Shown here one piece after another: positions 1-8,754 of a stretch of DNA of 64,000 bases. Numbering within the stretch: position 1 is the first letter of the stretch; each line of letters opens with the position of its first letter. The notes under the pieces were generated by a model that was given only the letters and a program-made list of their open reading frames with translations, was not told the origin of the DNA and did not search any database. The position numbers and the translations under genes are program-made. Source of the DNA: Roseiarcus sp963751165 (GTDB lineage Bacteria > Pseudomonadota > Alphaproteobacteria > Rhizobiales > Beijerinckiaceae); NCBI GenBank assembly GCA_963751165.1, contig CAVVTP010000016.1, forward strand, positions 124,001-188,000, given 5' to 3'.

Positions 1-783
1 TACAGCGGCGATCAGGAGATGTTCCGGCTGATGCACGAGTTTCGCGTGCGCATCATAACCGCGCCCGCATTCACCGGCGACAAGGTGATCGGCGCGATCC
101 TGTTCGAGCGCACGATGGACGGCGAGGCGAAGGGAAAGCCGGTTCCGTCCTTCCTGTGGGAGGATCGCGGGGTTGTTCCGTTCCTCAAGGTCGACAAGGG
201 GCTCGCCGAGGAGAAGGACGGCGTGAGGCTGATGAAGCCGATGCCCGATCTCGATCCGCTGCTCGACCGGGCGACCAAGCGGCGCGTGTTCGGCACCAAG
301 ATGCGCTCGGTCATCGACCGCGCCTCCAAGGGCGGCATCGCGGCGATCGTCAGGCAGCAGTTCGAGATCGGCGAGCAGATCGCCAAACACGACCTCATGC
401 CGATCATCGAGCCCGAGGTGTCGATCAAAGCGCCGGACAAGAAAGAGGCGGAGCGGCTTCTCCTCGACGAGCTGACCAAGGGGCTCGACGCGCTGCCCGC
501 GGGCCGCAAGGTCATGTTCAAGCTGACGCTGCCGGAGGTCACGGACCTTTATGCGCCGCTGATCAGAGACAAGCGGGTCCTGCGGGTTGTAGCGCTCTCG
601 GGCGGCTATACGCGGGCCGAAGCCTGCAGAAGGCTCGCCCAGAACCACGGCATGGTCGCGAGCTTCTCGCGCGCGCTGACCGAGGGCCTCAAGCGGTCGA
701 TGAACGAGGCGGAGTTCGACAGAGCGCTCGCGGAGTCGATCGACGAGATCTACCAGGCGTCGAAAACGAAGATTGCGGCTTGA
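1..783 (+). CDS. Class I fructose-bisphosphate aldolase, 3' part
   Basis: The reading frame is open from the first base, so the N-terminus lies outside the window. The 260 visible residues match the bacterial class I (Schiff-base) fructose-1,6-bisphosphate aldolase family (about 295 residues), missing roughly the first 35. Conserved blocks are RIITAPAFTGDKVIGAILFE, FLWEDRGVVPFLKVDKGL, the IIEPEV segment and VMFKLTLPE, whose lysine is the probable Schiff-base residue. It would cleave fructose-1,6-bisphosphate to triose phosphates in glycolysis/gluconeogenesis in the cytoplasm. It converges on the DUF488 gene and shares a hairpin with it. Family call is firm. Confidence 0.9.
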   Translation, partial: YSGDQEMFRLMHEFRVRIITAPAFTGDKVIGAILFERTMDGEAKGKPVPSFLWEDRGVVPFLKVDKGLAEEKDGVRLMKPMPDLDPLLDRATKRRVFGTKMRSVIDRASKGGIAAIVRQQFEIGEQIAKHDLMPIIEPEVSIKAPDKKEAERLLLDELTKGLDALPAGRKVMFKLTLPEVTDLYAPLIRDKRVLRVVALSGGYTRAEACRRLAQNHGMVASFSRALTEGLKRSMNEAEFDRALAESIDEIYQASKTKIAA

Positions 784-790
784 GGCGGGG

Positions 791-818
791 TCGGCTGCCG
801 GGCCTCTCCGGCAGCCGA
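791..818. terminator. Hairpin between convergent genes
   Basis: A perfect 11-bp inverted repeat (TCGGCTGCCGG, 6-nt loop, then its complement) lies 8 bp after the aldolase stop and abuts the stop codon of the opposing DUF488 gene. There is no T-tract on either side. The position suggests a shared bidirectional terminator. Confidence 0.6.
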
Positions 819-1358
819 TCAACTCTTCGGTTCGGCCGGATAGACGAGCGTTCCGCGCGGACGGGGCTGTGCTGCGGGAGTCATCCTGGCGATCTCGATA
901 TCGTTCGGACCAAGGATGTGGAAGACTGTCTCGCCAGCAGCGATTAGGTAGTCTGCGATGATCCGGCGGTGGCATCGCCACCAAACGGCCTCGGCGCACA
1001 TGATTGCGCTTCGCTTTGCTTCTCCGAGGCGGCGCAGTTCTCGAAGGCCGGAAGCGAACGTCTCCCCGAGGGCGTAGTCCGCATAGTTGCGGAAGCTTTC
1101 GTTCTCCCAGAACGCGTTCGTGTCAGGTGAAACGCCGCGCTGTCGGCCGCGCAAGCCGCCAAGCGCGGGGAGCGGCTGGTAAGCGATGTCGAATCCCGCC
1201 AGGGCGGGCGCCAGCGCGTCCCAATTGTATTGCGGATAGGCGCGAGAGCGGGGAACGGTCCGAACGTCGACGACGAGGCGAACCTCGGCGGATTGGAGCA
1301 GTTCGACCAAAGTCTCGATCGGGCGCGTCGAATGTCCGATGGTATAAAAGGGATTCAT
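819..1358 (-). CDS. DUF488 domain protein
   Basis: 179 residues of the DUF488 family (COG3189/COG5483). It shows the family landmarks: N-terminal TIGHS motif (residues 6-10), VVDVR with the following P-x-SRAYPQY segment, and the CAE...WWRCHRR motif near residues 120-130. The biochemical function of the family is not established; the conserved Cys/His/Arg set suggests a small enzyme or nucleic-acid binding role. It is monocistronic and divergent from hemA across a 210-bp gap in which I see no clear operator. Confidence 0.85.
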   Translation of the reverse strand: MNPFYTIGHSTRPIETLVELLQSAEVRLVVDVRTVPRSRAYPQYNWDALAPALAGFDIAYQPLPALGGLRGRQRGVSPDTNAFWENESFRNYADYALGETFASGLRELRRLGEAKRSAIMCAEAVWWRCHRRIIADYLIAAGETVFHILGPNDIEIARMTPAAQPRPRGTLVYPAEPKS

Positions 1359-1568
1359 ATTTCGTTTAGGCCTTGCGAGCTGTCCTCTTTTTCGCCCAAC
1401 AAGCGGAATAATCCAAATTGCGAGGAGTTTCTTCTCGTCACGGCCCGGGCGGACCGCCTAGAGTGAGACAATGCGCCGCGTCCGTGCTCCTTTTGCGGCT
1501 CTGGACAAGTCGCCTGCGGCCGATTAGCGAAGTGGGACGGCCCCAAGGCGAGCGAACAAGGGCGGACT

Positions 1569-2867
1569 ATGGACTACGACGGGCGCTTCGAGGATGCTAT
1601 CAGCCGCCTGAAGGCGGAAGAACGCTATCGCATCTTCGCCAATTTGGAGCGCGACGCGAGCCGGTTCCCGGTGGCGATGTGGCGGCCCGCAGGCGAAGAG
1701 GACAGGCCCCGCGAGGTCACCGTCTGGTGCTCGAACGATTATCTCGGCATGGGCGGCCACCCGGCGGTGATCGAGGCCTCGGTGCGCGCGGCGCGGTCCC
1801 ACGGCGCCGGGGCCGGCGGAACGCGTAACATATCCGGCACGCATCATCCGATCGTGCAGCTCGAGGCGGAGCTCGCCGACCTGCACGGCAAGGCCGCCTC
1901 CCTGGTCTTCACCTCGGGCTGGATCTCCAATCTGGCCGGCATCTCGACCATCGCGAGCCTCCTGCCGGACTGCCTCATCCTGTCGGACGCGCTCAACCAC
2001 AATTCGATGATCGAGGGCGTGCGGCGCTCGGGCTGCGAGAAAAAGGTGTGGCGTCACAACGACGTCGCCCATCTCGAGGAGCTGCTCGCGGCGGAGCCGA
2101 TCGAGCGCGCCAAGCTCGTGGTGTTCGAGAGCCTCTATTCGATGGACGGCGACATCGCGCCGATCGCTGAGATCGTGGAGCTCGCTGAAAAATATAACGC
2201 GATGACCTATATCGACGAGGTCCACGCGGTCGGCCTGTACGGGCCTCGCGGCGGGGGGTTGAGCGAGCGCGAGGGGCTCGCGCATCGTATCGACGTCATC
2301 GAAGGCACGCTCGCCAAAGGCTTCGGCTCGCTCGGCGGCTACATCGCGGCGAGCGCGGCGGTGGTCGACGCGGTGCGCAGCTACGCGCCGCAGTTCATCT
2401 TCACCTCGACCCTGCCGCCGAGCGTGGCGGCGAGCGCGGCGGCGGCCGTCAAGCATCTCAAGCGGTCCGGGGCCGAGCGCGAGCGCCATCAGCACATGGC
2501 GAAGCTGACCAAGCATGCTCTGCGCGCGGCCGGCCTGCCGGTCATGGACAATCCTTCCCATATCGTGCCGGTATTCGTCGGCGATGCGCAGAAGTGCAGG
2601 ACGGCGAGCAAGCTCCTGCTCGACCGGCACGCCATCTACATCCAGCCGATCAACTATCCGACGGTCGCCAAGGGCGCCGAGCGCCTGCGCATCACGCCGA
2701 CGCCAGCCCACAGCGAGGCGCAGGTCGCCGATCTGGTCGAGGCGCTGGTCGACGTCTGGAAGACGCTGGGCCTCCGCTTCGAGGAGGCGAAAGTCATTCC
2801 GCTCCGCCCGGCCGCAAGGGAACCGGCGCATTGCGTCTATCCCGAGATGAGGAAGGCGGCGGAATAG
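1569..2867 (+). CDS. hemA: 5-aminolevulinate synthase
   Basis: 432 residues, full length for the family. It condenses glycine and succinyl-CoA to 5-aminolevulinate with PLP, the first step of haem synthesis by the C4 (Shemin) route that is characteristic of Alphaproteobacteria. Landmarks are WCSNDYLGMG near residue 53, the GAGGTRNISGTHHPIVQLE glycine-rich block (80-100), the IDEVHAVGLYG motif with the PLP-contacting Asp, and K250 in EGTLAKGFGSLGGYIA as the Schiff-base lysine. The C-terminus (PAAREPAHCVYPEMRKAAE) is close to that of Rhodobacter/Bradyrhizobium enzymes. The gene heads a haem cluster with hemE and hemF on the same strand. Intact. Confidence 0.97.
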   Translation: MDYDGRFEDAISRLKAEERYRIFANLERDASRFPVAMWRPAGEEDRPREVTVWCSNDYLGMGGHPAVIEASVRAARSHGAGAGGTRNISGTHHPIVQLEAELADLHGKAASLVFTSGWISNLAGISTIASLLPDCLILSDALNHNSMIEGVRRSGCEKKVWRHNDVAHLEELLAAEPIERAKLVVFESLYSMDGDIAPIAEIVELAEKYNAMTYIDEVHAVGLYGPRGGGLSEREGLAHRIDVIEGTLAKGFGSLGGYIAASAAVVDAVRSYAPQFIFTSTLPPSVAASAAAAVKHLKRSGAERERHQHMAKLTKHALRAAGLPVMDNPSHIVPVFVGDAQKCRTASKLLLDRHAIYIQPINYPTVAKGAERLRITPTPAHSEAQVADLVEALVDVWKTLGLRFEEAKVIPLRPAAREPAHCVYPEMRKAAE

Positions 2868-2949
2868 AGTCCCCTTGCTCCGGCGCCGACGGTCGCGCTA
2901 GGCGTCTTTGATGCATGTTGCCCTGATCCCAGCCTTCTCCGGCAAGCGT

Positions 2950-3013
2950 GAGAGGGGGCGGCTTCCCTTCTCCCGCAAGACGGGAGCAGGTGGCGCGAAG
3001 CGACGGATAAGGG
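2950..3013 (+). repeat. Dispersed intergenic repeat, copy 1
   Basis: About 64 bp, closely matching a second copy at 43647-43709: GAGAGGGGGCG, then a TCCCTTCTCCCGC...GGGAG hairpin, then GGTGGCGCGAAGCG and CGGATAAGGG. It lies just upstream of hemE. This is a REP-like palindromic element of a type widespread in intergenic DNA of Hyphomicrobiales. Confidence 0.7.
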
Positions 3014-3020
3014 AGTCGGT

Positions 3021-4056
3021 GTGACCCCCTCCGAAAAGCCCCTTCTCGCCGCACTCGCGGGTCAGCGCCAGCCACGGCCACCGATCTGGCTCATGCGTCA
3101 GGCGGGCCGCTATCTTCCCGAATATCGCGAGATCCGCGCTCGCGCCGCGACTTTCCTCGATTTCTGTTACACGCCCGCTCTTGCGGTCGAAGCCACTCTC
3201 CAGCCGATCCGCCGCTTCGGCTTCGACGCGGCGATCCTTTTCTCCGACATTCTCGTCGTTCCCGACGCGCTCGGACAGCACGTCTCCTTCGAGAGCGGCG
3301 AAGGCCCGCGGCTCGCCGCGATCGGTGACGCGGCCGGCTTGGCGCGACTCCGCGACGCGCCCGATTGGACGAAGCTCGCGCCCGTGTTCGAGGCGCTCGA
3401 CCGTCTGAAGACTCTGCTCCCGCGCGACGTCGCGCTGATCGGCTTTTGCGGCGCTCCCTGGACGGTCGCGAGCTATATGGTGGCCGGGCAGGGCACGCCC
3501 GATCAGGCGCCGGCGCGGCTTTTCGCCTATCGGCAGCCGAAGCTGTTCTCCGCACTGATCGAGCGGATCGTCGGCGCCTCGGCCGAATATCTTGTGCGTC
3601 AGCTGGCCGCCGGCGCGGAAGCGGTGCAGATCTTCGAACTCGTGGGCGGGGGTTTTGCCGCCGGCGGAATTCGAGCGCTGGTGCGTGAGGCCGGTCGCGT
3701 CGCTGATTGCGAAAGTGCACGCAGCCGCACCGAATGCGCCGATCATCGCCTTTCCGCGCGGGGCGGCGACGCGGCTCGGCAATTTCGTCGACGTCTCCGG
3801 ACTCGCCGCGATCGGCCTCGACACGGCGGTGGACCCGAGGGCCGCCGTCGCCGCCGTGCCCGGCCCGATTGCGCTGCAGGGCAATCTCGATCCCCTCGCG
3901 CTGGTCGCGGGCGGTCTCGGGCTGGACGTGGGGATCGATCGCGTGCTTCGGGGCTTCGAGGGACGAGCCCACATTTTCAACCTCGGCCACGGCATCCTGC
4001 CCGAGACTCCGGTCGAACATGTCGAGCGCCTCGTCGCCCGGGTGCGCACTGCATGA
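3021..4056 (+). CDS. hemE: Uroporphyrinogen decarboxylase (one frameshift)
   Basis: Decarboxylates the four acetate side chains of uroporphyrinogen III to give coproporphyrinogen III. Start is GTG at 3021. The N-terminal signature (PPIWLMRQAGRYLPEYRE), the FSDILVVPDALG block and FCGAPWTVASYM are in the first frame. The expected IFDSWAG motif is broken at about 3637-3639, where one extra A turns GAC-TCG-TGG into GAA-CTC-GTG; reading on in the +1 frame gives AGVLPPAEFERW and continues through FNLGHGILPETPVEHVERLV to the stop at 4056. Total length about 345 residues, normal for HemE. Since the gene is essential, a sequence error is more likely than a real mutation. Confidence 0.9.
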
Positions 4057-4153
4057 CGACTTCCGATCGGCTCATCGTCCTGATGCGATGTTCCCCACCG
4101 CGCCTCAAGACGAGACCGCTGAAGCGCAACCAGCGGCGTAGGCGTTTCGACAG

Positions 4154-5051
4154 ATGACCGAAGATCCGCGCCTCGCCCTGGTGGCGAGCTGGTTCGAGAC
4201 GCTGCAGGCGCGGATCGTCGCAGCGATGGAGGCGCTCGAGCAAGAATTCGCTGGCGCTCAGGAGACGCGCGCGCCTGGCCGCTTCGCGATCGAGTTCGTG
4301 GGCTCGGACCGACGCGAGCGGCGCGCCCGGTGGCGGCGGACGCATGGCGATGCTGCACGGGCGGCTGTTCGAAAAGATGGGGGCGCATCGCTCAACTGTT
4401 TACGGCGCCTTCCCGAAGGAATTCGCCGGCCAAATTCCCGGCGCGAGCGAGGATCCGCGCTTTTGGGCGGCAGGGGTCTCCGTCATCGCCCATCCATGGA
4501 GCCCCCACGTGCCGACGGCGCACATGAATGTGAGGCTCGTGCGCACCACAAAAACGTGGTTCGGCGGCGGCGCCGACCTGACGCCTATGCTGGACGCTCG
4601 TCGCTCGCAGAGCGATCCTGACGCGATCGCGTTCCACGCTGCGATGCGCGCCGCCTGCGACCGCCACCCGGGGGTCGCCGACGCAGAGCGCTTCAAGGCC
4701 TGGTGCGACGACTATTTCTTTCTCAAGCACCGCAACGAGCCGCGCGGAATCGGCGGCATTTTCTTCGACTGGCTCAACAGCGCCGGCGACGACGGCAATT
4801 CGGCCTTCGAAGCGGACTTCGCCTTGGTGCGCGACGTCGGCGACAGCTTCATCGCGATCTATTCGGAGATCGTGCGGCGGAACGCGCCGAAGGCCTGGAG
4901 CAGATCCGAGCGCGAGGAACAATTGATCCGACGGGGACGTTACGCCGAGTTCAATCTGCTTTACGACCGCGGCACAATTTTCGGCTTGAAGACCGGCGGC
5001 AACGTCGCATCCATTCTCTCCTCGATGCCGCCCGAGGCCCGATGGCCCTGA
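4154..5051 (+). CDS. hemF: Oxygen-dependent coproporphyrinogen III oxidase (one frameshift)
   Basis: Oxidatively decarboxylates coproporphyrinogen III to protoporphyrinogen IX using O2. The first 48 codons read from ATG 4154; then one extra base at about 4296-4302 shifts the frame, after which the +1 frame gives WARTDASGAPGGGGRMAML and the body of the enzyme. Typical motifs follow: HRSTVYGAFP, VIAHPWSPHVPTAHMNVR, WFGGGADLTPM, YFFLKHRNEPRGIGGIFFDW and RGRYAEFNLLYDRGTIFGL. Combined length near 299 residues, as expected. It follows hemE on the same strand after 97 bp, so a shared haem transcription unit is plausible. It implies aerobic haem synthesis. Confidence 0.9.
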
Positions 5052-5078
5052 GCGGCTGCCATCGTCGCGAGGTTCATC

Positions 5079-5943
5079 ATGATCAACGCTTCTCAATCCG
5101 GACGCTTGCGCATCGGCGGCGCCTTCGAGGTCAACCGTCTCGGCTTCGGCGCCATGCGCATCGTCGGGCGGGGAGTTCTGGGGGCCGCCGGAGGACCGGG
5201 CCGAGGCGCTCAAAACGCTGCGCCGCCTGCCCGATCTCGGCGTCGACCTGATCGACACCGCCGATTCCTACGGCCCGGATTTCTCCGAGGCGCTGATCCG
5301 CGAGGCGCTCCACCCCTACGGCAACATTCATGTCGCGACCAAGGGCGGTCTTGCGCGAACAGGCCCCGATGTCTGGATTCCGCTCGGTCGGCCGGAATAT
5401 CTCGTCCAGCAGGCGCACAAGAGCCGCTGGAGGCTCGGGGTCGAGACGATCGATCTCTGGCAATTGCACCGCATCGATCCGAAGACGCCGGCGGACGAGC
5501 AGTTCGACGCGATCAGGACTCTGCTTCGCGACAAGGTGATCCGATGCGCAGGCCTATCTGAGGTCGGCATCGCCGAAATCGAGGCGGCGTCGAAATACTT
5601 CCCCGTCGCCACGGCGCAGAATCGGTATAATCTCGCCGACCGCGCGAGCGAAGCGACGCTCGACTATTGCGCCAAGAATGGGATCGGCTTCATTCCGTGG
5701 TTCCCGCTCAACGCCGGCGAGCTGGCGCGGGAAGGCTCGACGCTCGATTCGATCGCCCGCAAGCACAAGGCGACTCCCGGGCAAATTGCGCTTGCATGGC
5801 TGCTGAAGCGCAGTCCGGTCATGCTGCCGATCCCCGGCACCGGCAAGGTCGCGCATCTCGAGGAGAACGTCGGCGCCGCGGCGATCCTGCTCTCCGACGA
5901 GGAGTTCGCGGAATTGGATCGGGTCGGCCGGCCCGCGCACTGA
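5079..5943 (+). CDS. Aldo/keto reductase (one frameshift)
   Basis: NAD(P)H-dependent oxidoreductase of the aldo/keto reductase superfamily, about 288 residues when joined. The first frame gives FEVNRLGFGAMRIVG; an extra G in a G-rich run at about 5168-5176 shifts the frame, and the next frame continues as WGPPEDRAEALKTLRRLPDLG. The catalytic tetrad is visible: Asp and Tyr in LIDTADSYG, Lys in VATKGGLAR, His in LWQLHRIDPK. The C-terminal cofactor-loop region (MLPIPGTGKVAHLEENV) is intact. Substrate cannot be inferred. It lies directly downstream of hemF but no functional link is known. Confidence 0.88.
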
Positions 5944-6070
5944 CAGCGGGCGCGCGACGGGCCGCTGACAGCGGCTCCGGTATCGGACGTGTCGATTTGC
6001 AAGAACGCTCAGCGGCCGGTCCGGACGTGGTTTCAGGCGTCCGCCTGAACCTCCGTGCTTTATCCCGCCT

Positions 6071-6583
6071 TCAATCCGGCGGGAACGCTTGGGCCGCCAC
6101 GCTGGCGATTGGCCATGGCGGAGCGTCCCAGCCCATCTGAAGCGACGCGACGACGCCGTGCCGCATCAAAGCCCATGGGCCGCCTTGCGCGGTCGCCTGC
6201 CCCTTTTGGCCGTTCTCGCGCGCCGCAGCGGCCTTGGCTCGGGAGCGGACTTTGCCGCCGGCGGCTCCGAGCTCATCGGCCATCCAGCGCTTTGAGCCGA
6301 ATAGGCCTTGCAGAAGCGCTGGCACATACACATCCGCGTCGAGCTTCGGCCAGTGGAGGCCGAGGCCGGCCGGGCTGATTTCGATTTCGGCCAAGTCGTC
6401 CGGGGACGCCTCGGCGAGACCTTCCATGAGACGCGTCGGGAAAGCGATTTGCACGCCGGTATTCAGGTCGACGACGATGCGGGCCGTGCGGCGATCGTAG
6501 CGCGCGGATACGGCAAAGCCGTTCTCTCGATGCGCAGCCATTCGCCTTTCGGCCTGTTGAACCTCTTGCTCAGAAACGGCCAT
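6071..6583 (-). CDS. DUF2442 domain protein
   Basis: 170 residues from an ATG with a good ribosome binding site (GGAG, 9 nt upstream). Residues about 18-95 fit the DUF2442 family (ARYDRRTARIVVDLNTGVQIAFP, then LAEIEISPAGLGLHWPKLDADVYVPALLQGLFG), followed by a Lys/Arg/Ala-rich tail beginning WMADELGAAGGKVRSRAKAAAA. DUF2442 proteins are often found in pairs with DUF4160 proteins and are proposed antitoxins or DNA-binding partners; no DUF4160 gene is seen here. Instead the gene is divergent, over 171 bp, from an ADP-ribosyltransferase-like gene. Any functional connection between the two is inference. Confidence 0.75.
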   Translation of the reverse strand: MAVSEQEVQQAERRMAAHRENGFAVSARYDRRTARIVVDLNTGVQIAFPTRLMEGLAEASPDDLAEIEISPAGLGLHWPKLDADVYVPALLQGLFGSKRWMADELGAAGGKVRSRAKAAAARENGQKGQATAQGGPWALMRHGVVASLQMGWDAPPWPIASVAAQAFPPD

Positions 6584-6754
6584 GAATTTTTCTCCATTCC
6601 GCACATAAGCGCGGCAAAGCGGCTGCCATTCCGTGGCGAGATGGCGGGCGGCCGTCGTCAAAGCGCCGTCACTGCGGTTGACGCCCGTTGCAAACTCGGC
6701 GGATAACATCGCCGGCGGGGGTCCGAAGAGCAGCCCGAACGGGGGAACTGTTCG

Positions 6755-8071
6755 ATGTACATAAAGCCGTACCTGAATTGCAAAGGCCTGCCGACCGACG
6801 AGATCGTTCTTTGTTACAATGAGCAAAACGCGATCTTTTGGCTGGAACTCAGCTGCACGGATTTGATCGCGACCGGCGGCCAAGCAGATCAGGGGGCCAC
6901 CTATTACATCGGGGCGGTCGAGTACCGCGGCAAGTCCTGGACGCCTGTCGACGCGACAACCGTCGAACAGAACCGCCTCTCGAAAATCATCATCACGCTG
7001 ACGAGTCAGCAGAAGGTCCACCTCTTCCAGCGCCGGATCATCGATGTCTGGTCTTTTTTCAACAGCAACGACCCTGGCAATTGGGTCATGGGCAACACAG
7101 TCAGCAAATCCTATACCAGCGCGAGCTTTGTCATGAAGGCGCTCGAGACCGGCATGGTAACGGCCGGAGAGCGCGGACCGTATGAAGCCAGCTCGCTCAT
7201 CAGGTTCGCCGACTTCAGTCTCAAGGACCTGCTGAAATACATCGGCGCCTTCGGCAAAGCCCCGGTCCCTGCGAGCAGGCGAGCGGAGCTGCCGATTGGG
7301 ACCGCGGCATTGATTGGCGAATTCAATAGGATACCGGCCCATCCCTTTCCGACCCCCGAAGACGCGCCCAAGGAGCACGACCGCCGGCCCATTAAAGTGA
7401 TAAAAAGCATGAAGCCGCTTACGGAAGTGGAACACCTGTATGGAGGCGGAAACTTCCACTATGAAAACGATGTCTTCTGGAATACTCGAGACATCAATAT
7501 GAATCGAGCGACAGACGCCGGCGGCAATGTAAAAAGGGAGAATGTCCCGTACAAACAAGTCATCGGCTACGGATTTCGCGGAGATACGCGTAACCCCGAC
7601 GCCATCCACTACGCCGGCGGATTTTTGCCCAACTACACGCGGCCTGACCACATAGCGAACGCTAAGAAAGAATATGCGGGTGAAGAGCTAGAGTTTGCAG
7701 TTCATGACGCCGAGGCGTTGGATCTCGCCAGATTTCTGAAGGATCAGAGGTATGGCGGTTTTATATCCACGTCGAAATCCTAGGCAACCGCCAAACATTT
7801 CGTAAAAACAAATCATGGCGGCTGGATCTATGCTTGTTTCGTCGAAGGAGGCTTCGAGATTACCGGTCGGCTGTTCAGAGATGAGCCGTGGGAGCAGGAG
7901 TTGGCCAAGCCGGGCATGATTGACTGGGAGGACATGGTTGCCTGCCGCGAATGCAGCGCAGAGGGTTCGTTTAAAGGTCCAGTGTACCTCAGGTCCAATC
8001 TGAAGCAACAAGACCCTTATGCTTACGTCGAAATATTCGAGTTGCTGAGCAGAAAAAGTCAGGGTTCGTGA
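6755..8071 (+). pseudogene. Cholera/pertussis-toxin-type ADP-ribosyltransferase with in-frame TAG
   Basis: The frame runs 342 codons from ATG 6755 to a TAG at 7781-7783, and then stays open for 95 more codons to TGA at 8069-8071. The mono-ADP-ribosyltransferase signature is split by that stop. Before it: the NAD-binding Arg (R275) in YGFRGDTRNPDAI followed by AGGFLPN, and the STS motif (residues 338-340) in GGFISTSKS. After it: ATAKHFV, GGWIYACFV, then the catalytic ExE as E380-Q-E382 in PWEQELAKPGMIDW, very like the EQEVSALGG region of cholera toxin A. The N-terminal 250 residues match nothing I recognise; no signal peptide is seen. Base composition is less GC-rich than neighbours. Either a recent nonsense mutation, a base-call error, or amber readthrough. 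Confidence 0.8.
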
Positions 8072-8299
8072 TCGTTCCGCAAGATTAATCGTGATTTCGA
8101 CGAGAAATGTGCGACGCTCGCAGTGTTTGACGCCGTCTAAGGCCAACAGTTCCCACTGTGATCTTGGTGCAAGCTTTGTGTGCTTGGTGTTCATTCTTTT
8201 CATCACGAAGGACACGGAGTATACGCTAAGGTCACAAGGTGAGGAATCCGAGGCGGCCCCTCGGCCGACGGCCGCTTGCGCCGGACGCCATTTACGGGT

Positions 8300-8710
8300 A
8301 TGTACCCGCAAATGGGAACTATCTGCTATTGCGCCGCGCTGCGCGCCGCGGCGCGCAAGACGACGGCGCTCTACGACGCGGCTCTTGCGCCGTTGGGGAT
8401 CAATCTTGCGCAGTACTCCTTGATGCGGCGGATCGAGCGAGCGGCGCCATTGTCGCTGACCGAACTCGGTCGGTTGGTTGAACTCGATCGCTCGACGGTC
8501 GGGCGCAATGTGCGCGTGCTCGCGCGGCTCAAACTCGTCCGGCTCGAGGCGGGCGAGGACCAGCGCGAAGCGGCTGTGTCGATCGCGCCTGCCGGCGGCG
8601 CCATGCTCGAGCGGGCAGCGCCGCTGTGGCGGAAGGCGCAACACGACGTCGAAAGCCTGCTGGGGGCGGAGGGCGCAAACGCGCTGCGGGCTCTCGCCAA
8701 CCGGCTCTGA
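8300..8710 (+). CDS. MarR family transcriptional regulator
   Basis: About 136 residues with a winged helix typical of MarR proteins: CYCAALRAAARKTTALYDAALAPLGINLAQYSLM dimerisation helix, PLSLTELGRLVELDRSTVGRNVRVLARLKLV recognition region (mid-protein) and RLEAGEDQREAAVSIAPAG wing. Start is uncertain; ATGs occur at 8276, 8300 and 8312. Its TGA overlaps a possible ATG of the following MFS gene (TGATG), so the regulator and transporter are probably co-transcribed, a usual arrangement in which the MarR protein controls the pump. Confidence 0.85.
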   Translation: MYPQMGTICYCAALRAAARKTTALYDAALAPLGINLAQYSLMRRIERAAPLSLTELGRLVELDRSTVGRNVRVLARLKLVRLEAGEDQREAAVSIAPAGGAMLERAAPLWRKAQHDVESLLGAEGANALRALANRL

Positions 8711-8754
8711 TGTATTTGGCTGAATTGCGGATATGGACCGCCAGGGGATCTTTA

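Noticed and set aside
6584..7651. Upstream extension of the DUF2442 frame on the minus strand
   Set aside because: It would be antisense to the ADP-ribosyltransferase gene; the internal ATG at 6583 has a proper ribosome site and begins the conserved part.
8040..8300. Possible gene or element after the ART gene (contains a CACGAAGGACACGGAG stretch)
   Set aside because: Looks like a fragment of a common degenerate intergenic repeat; too short and with no second copy here to support a feature.
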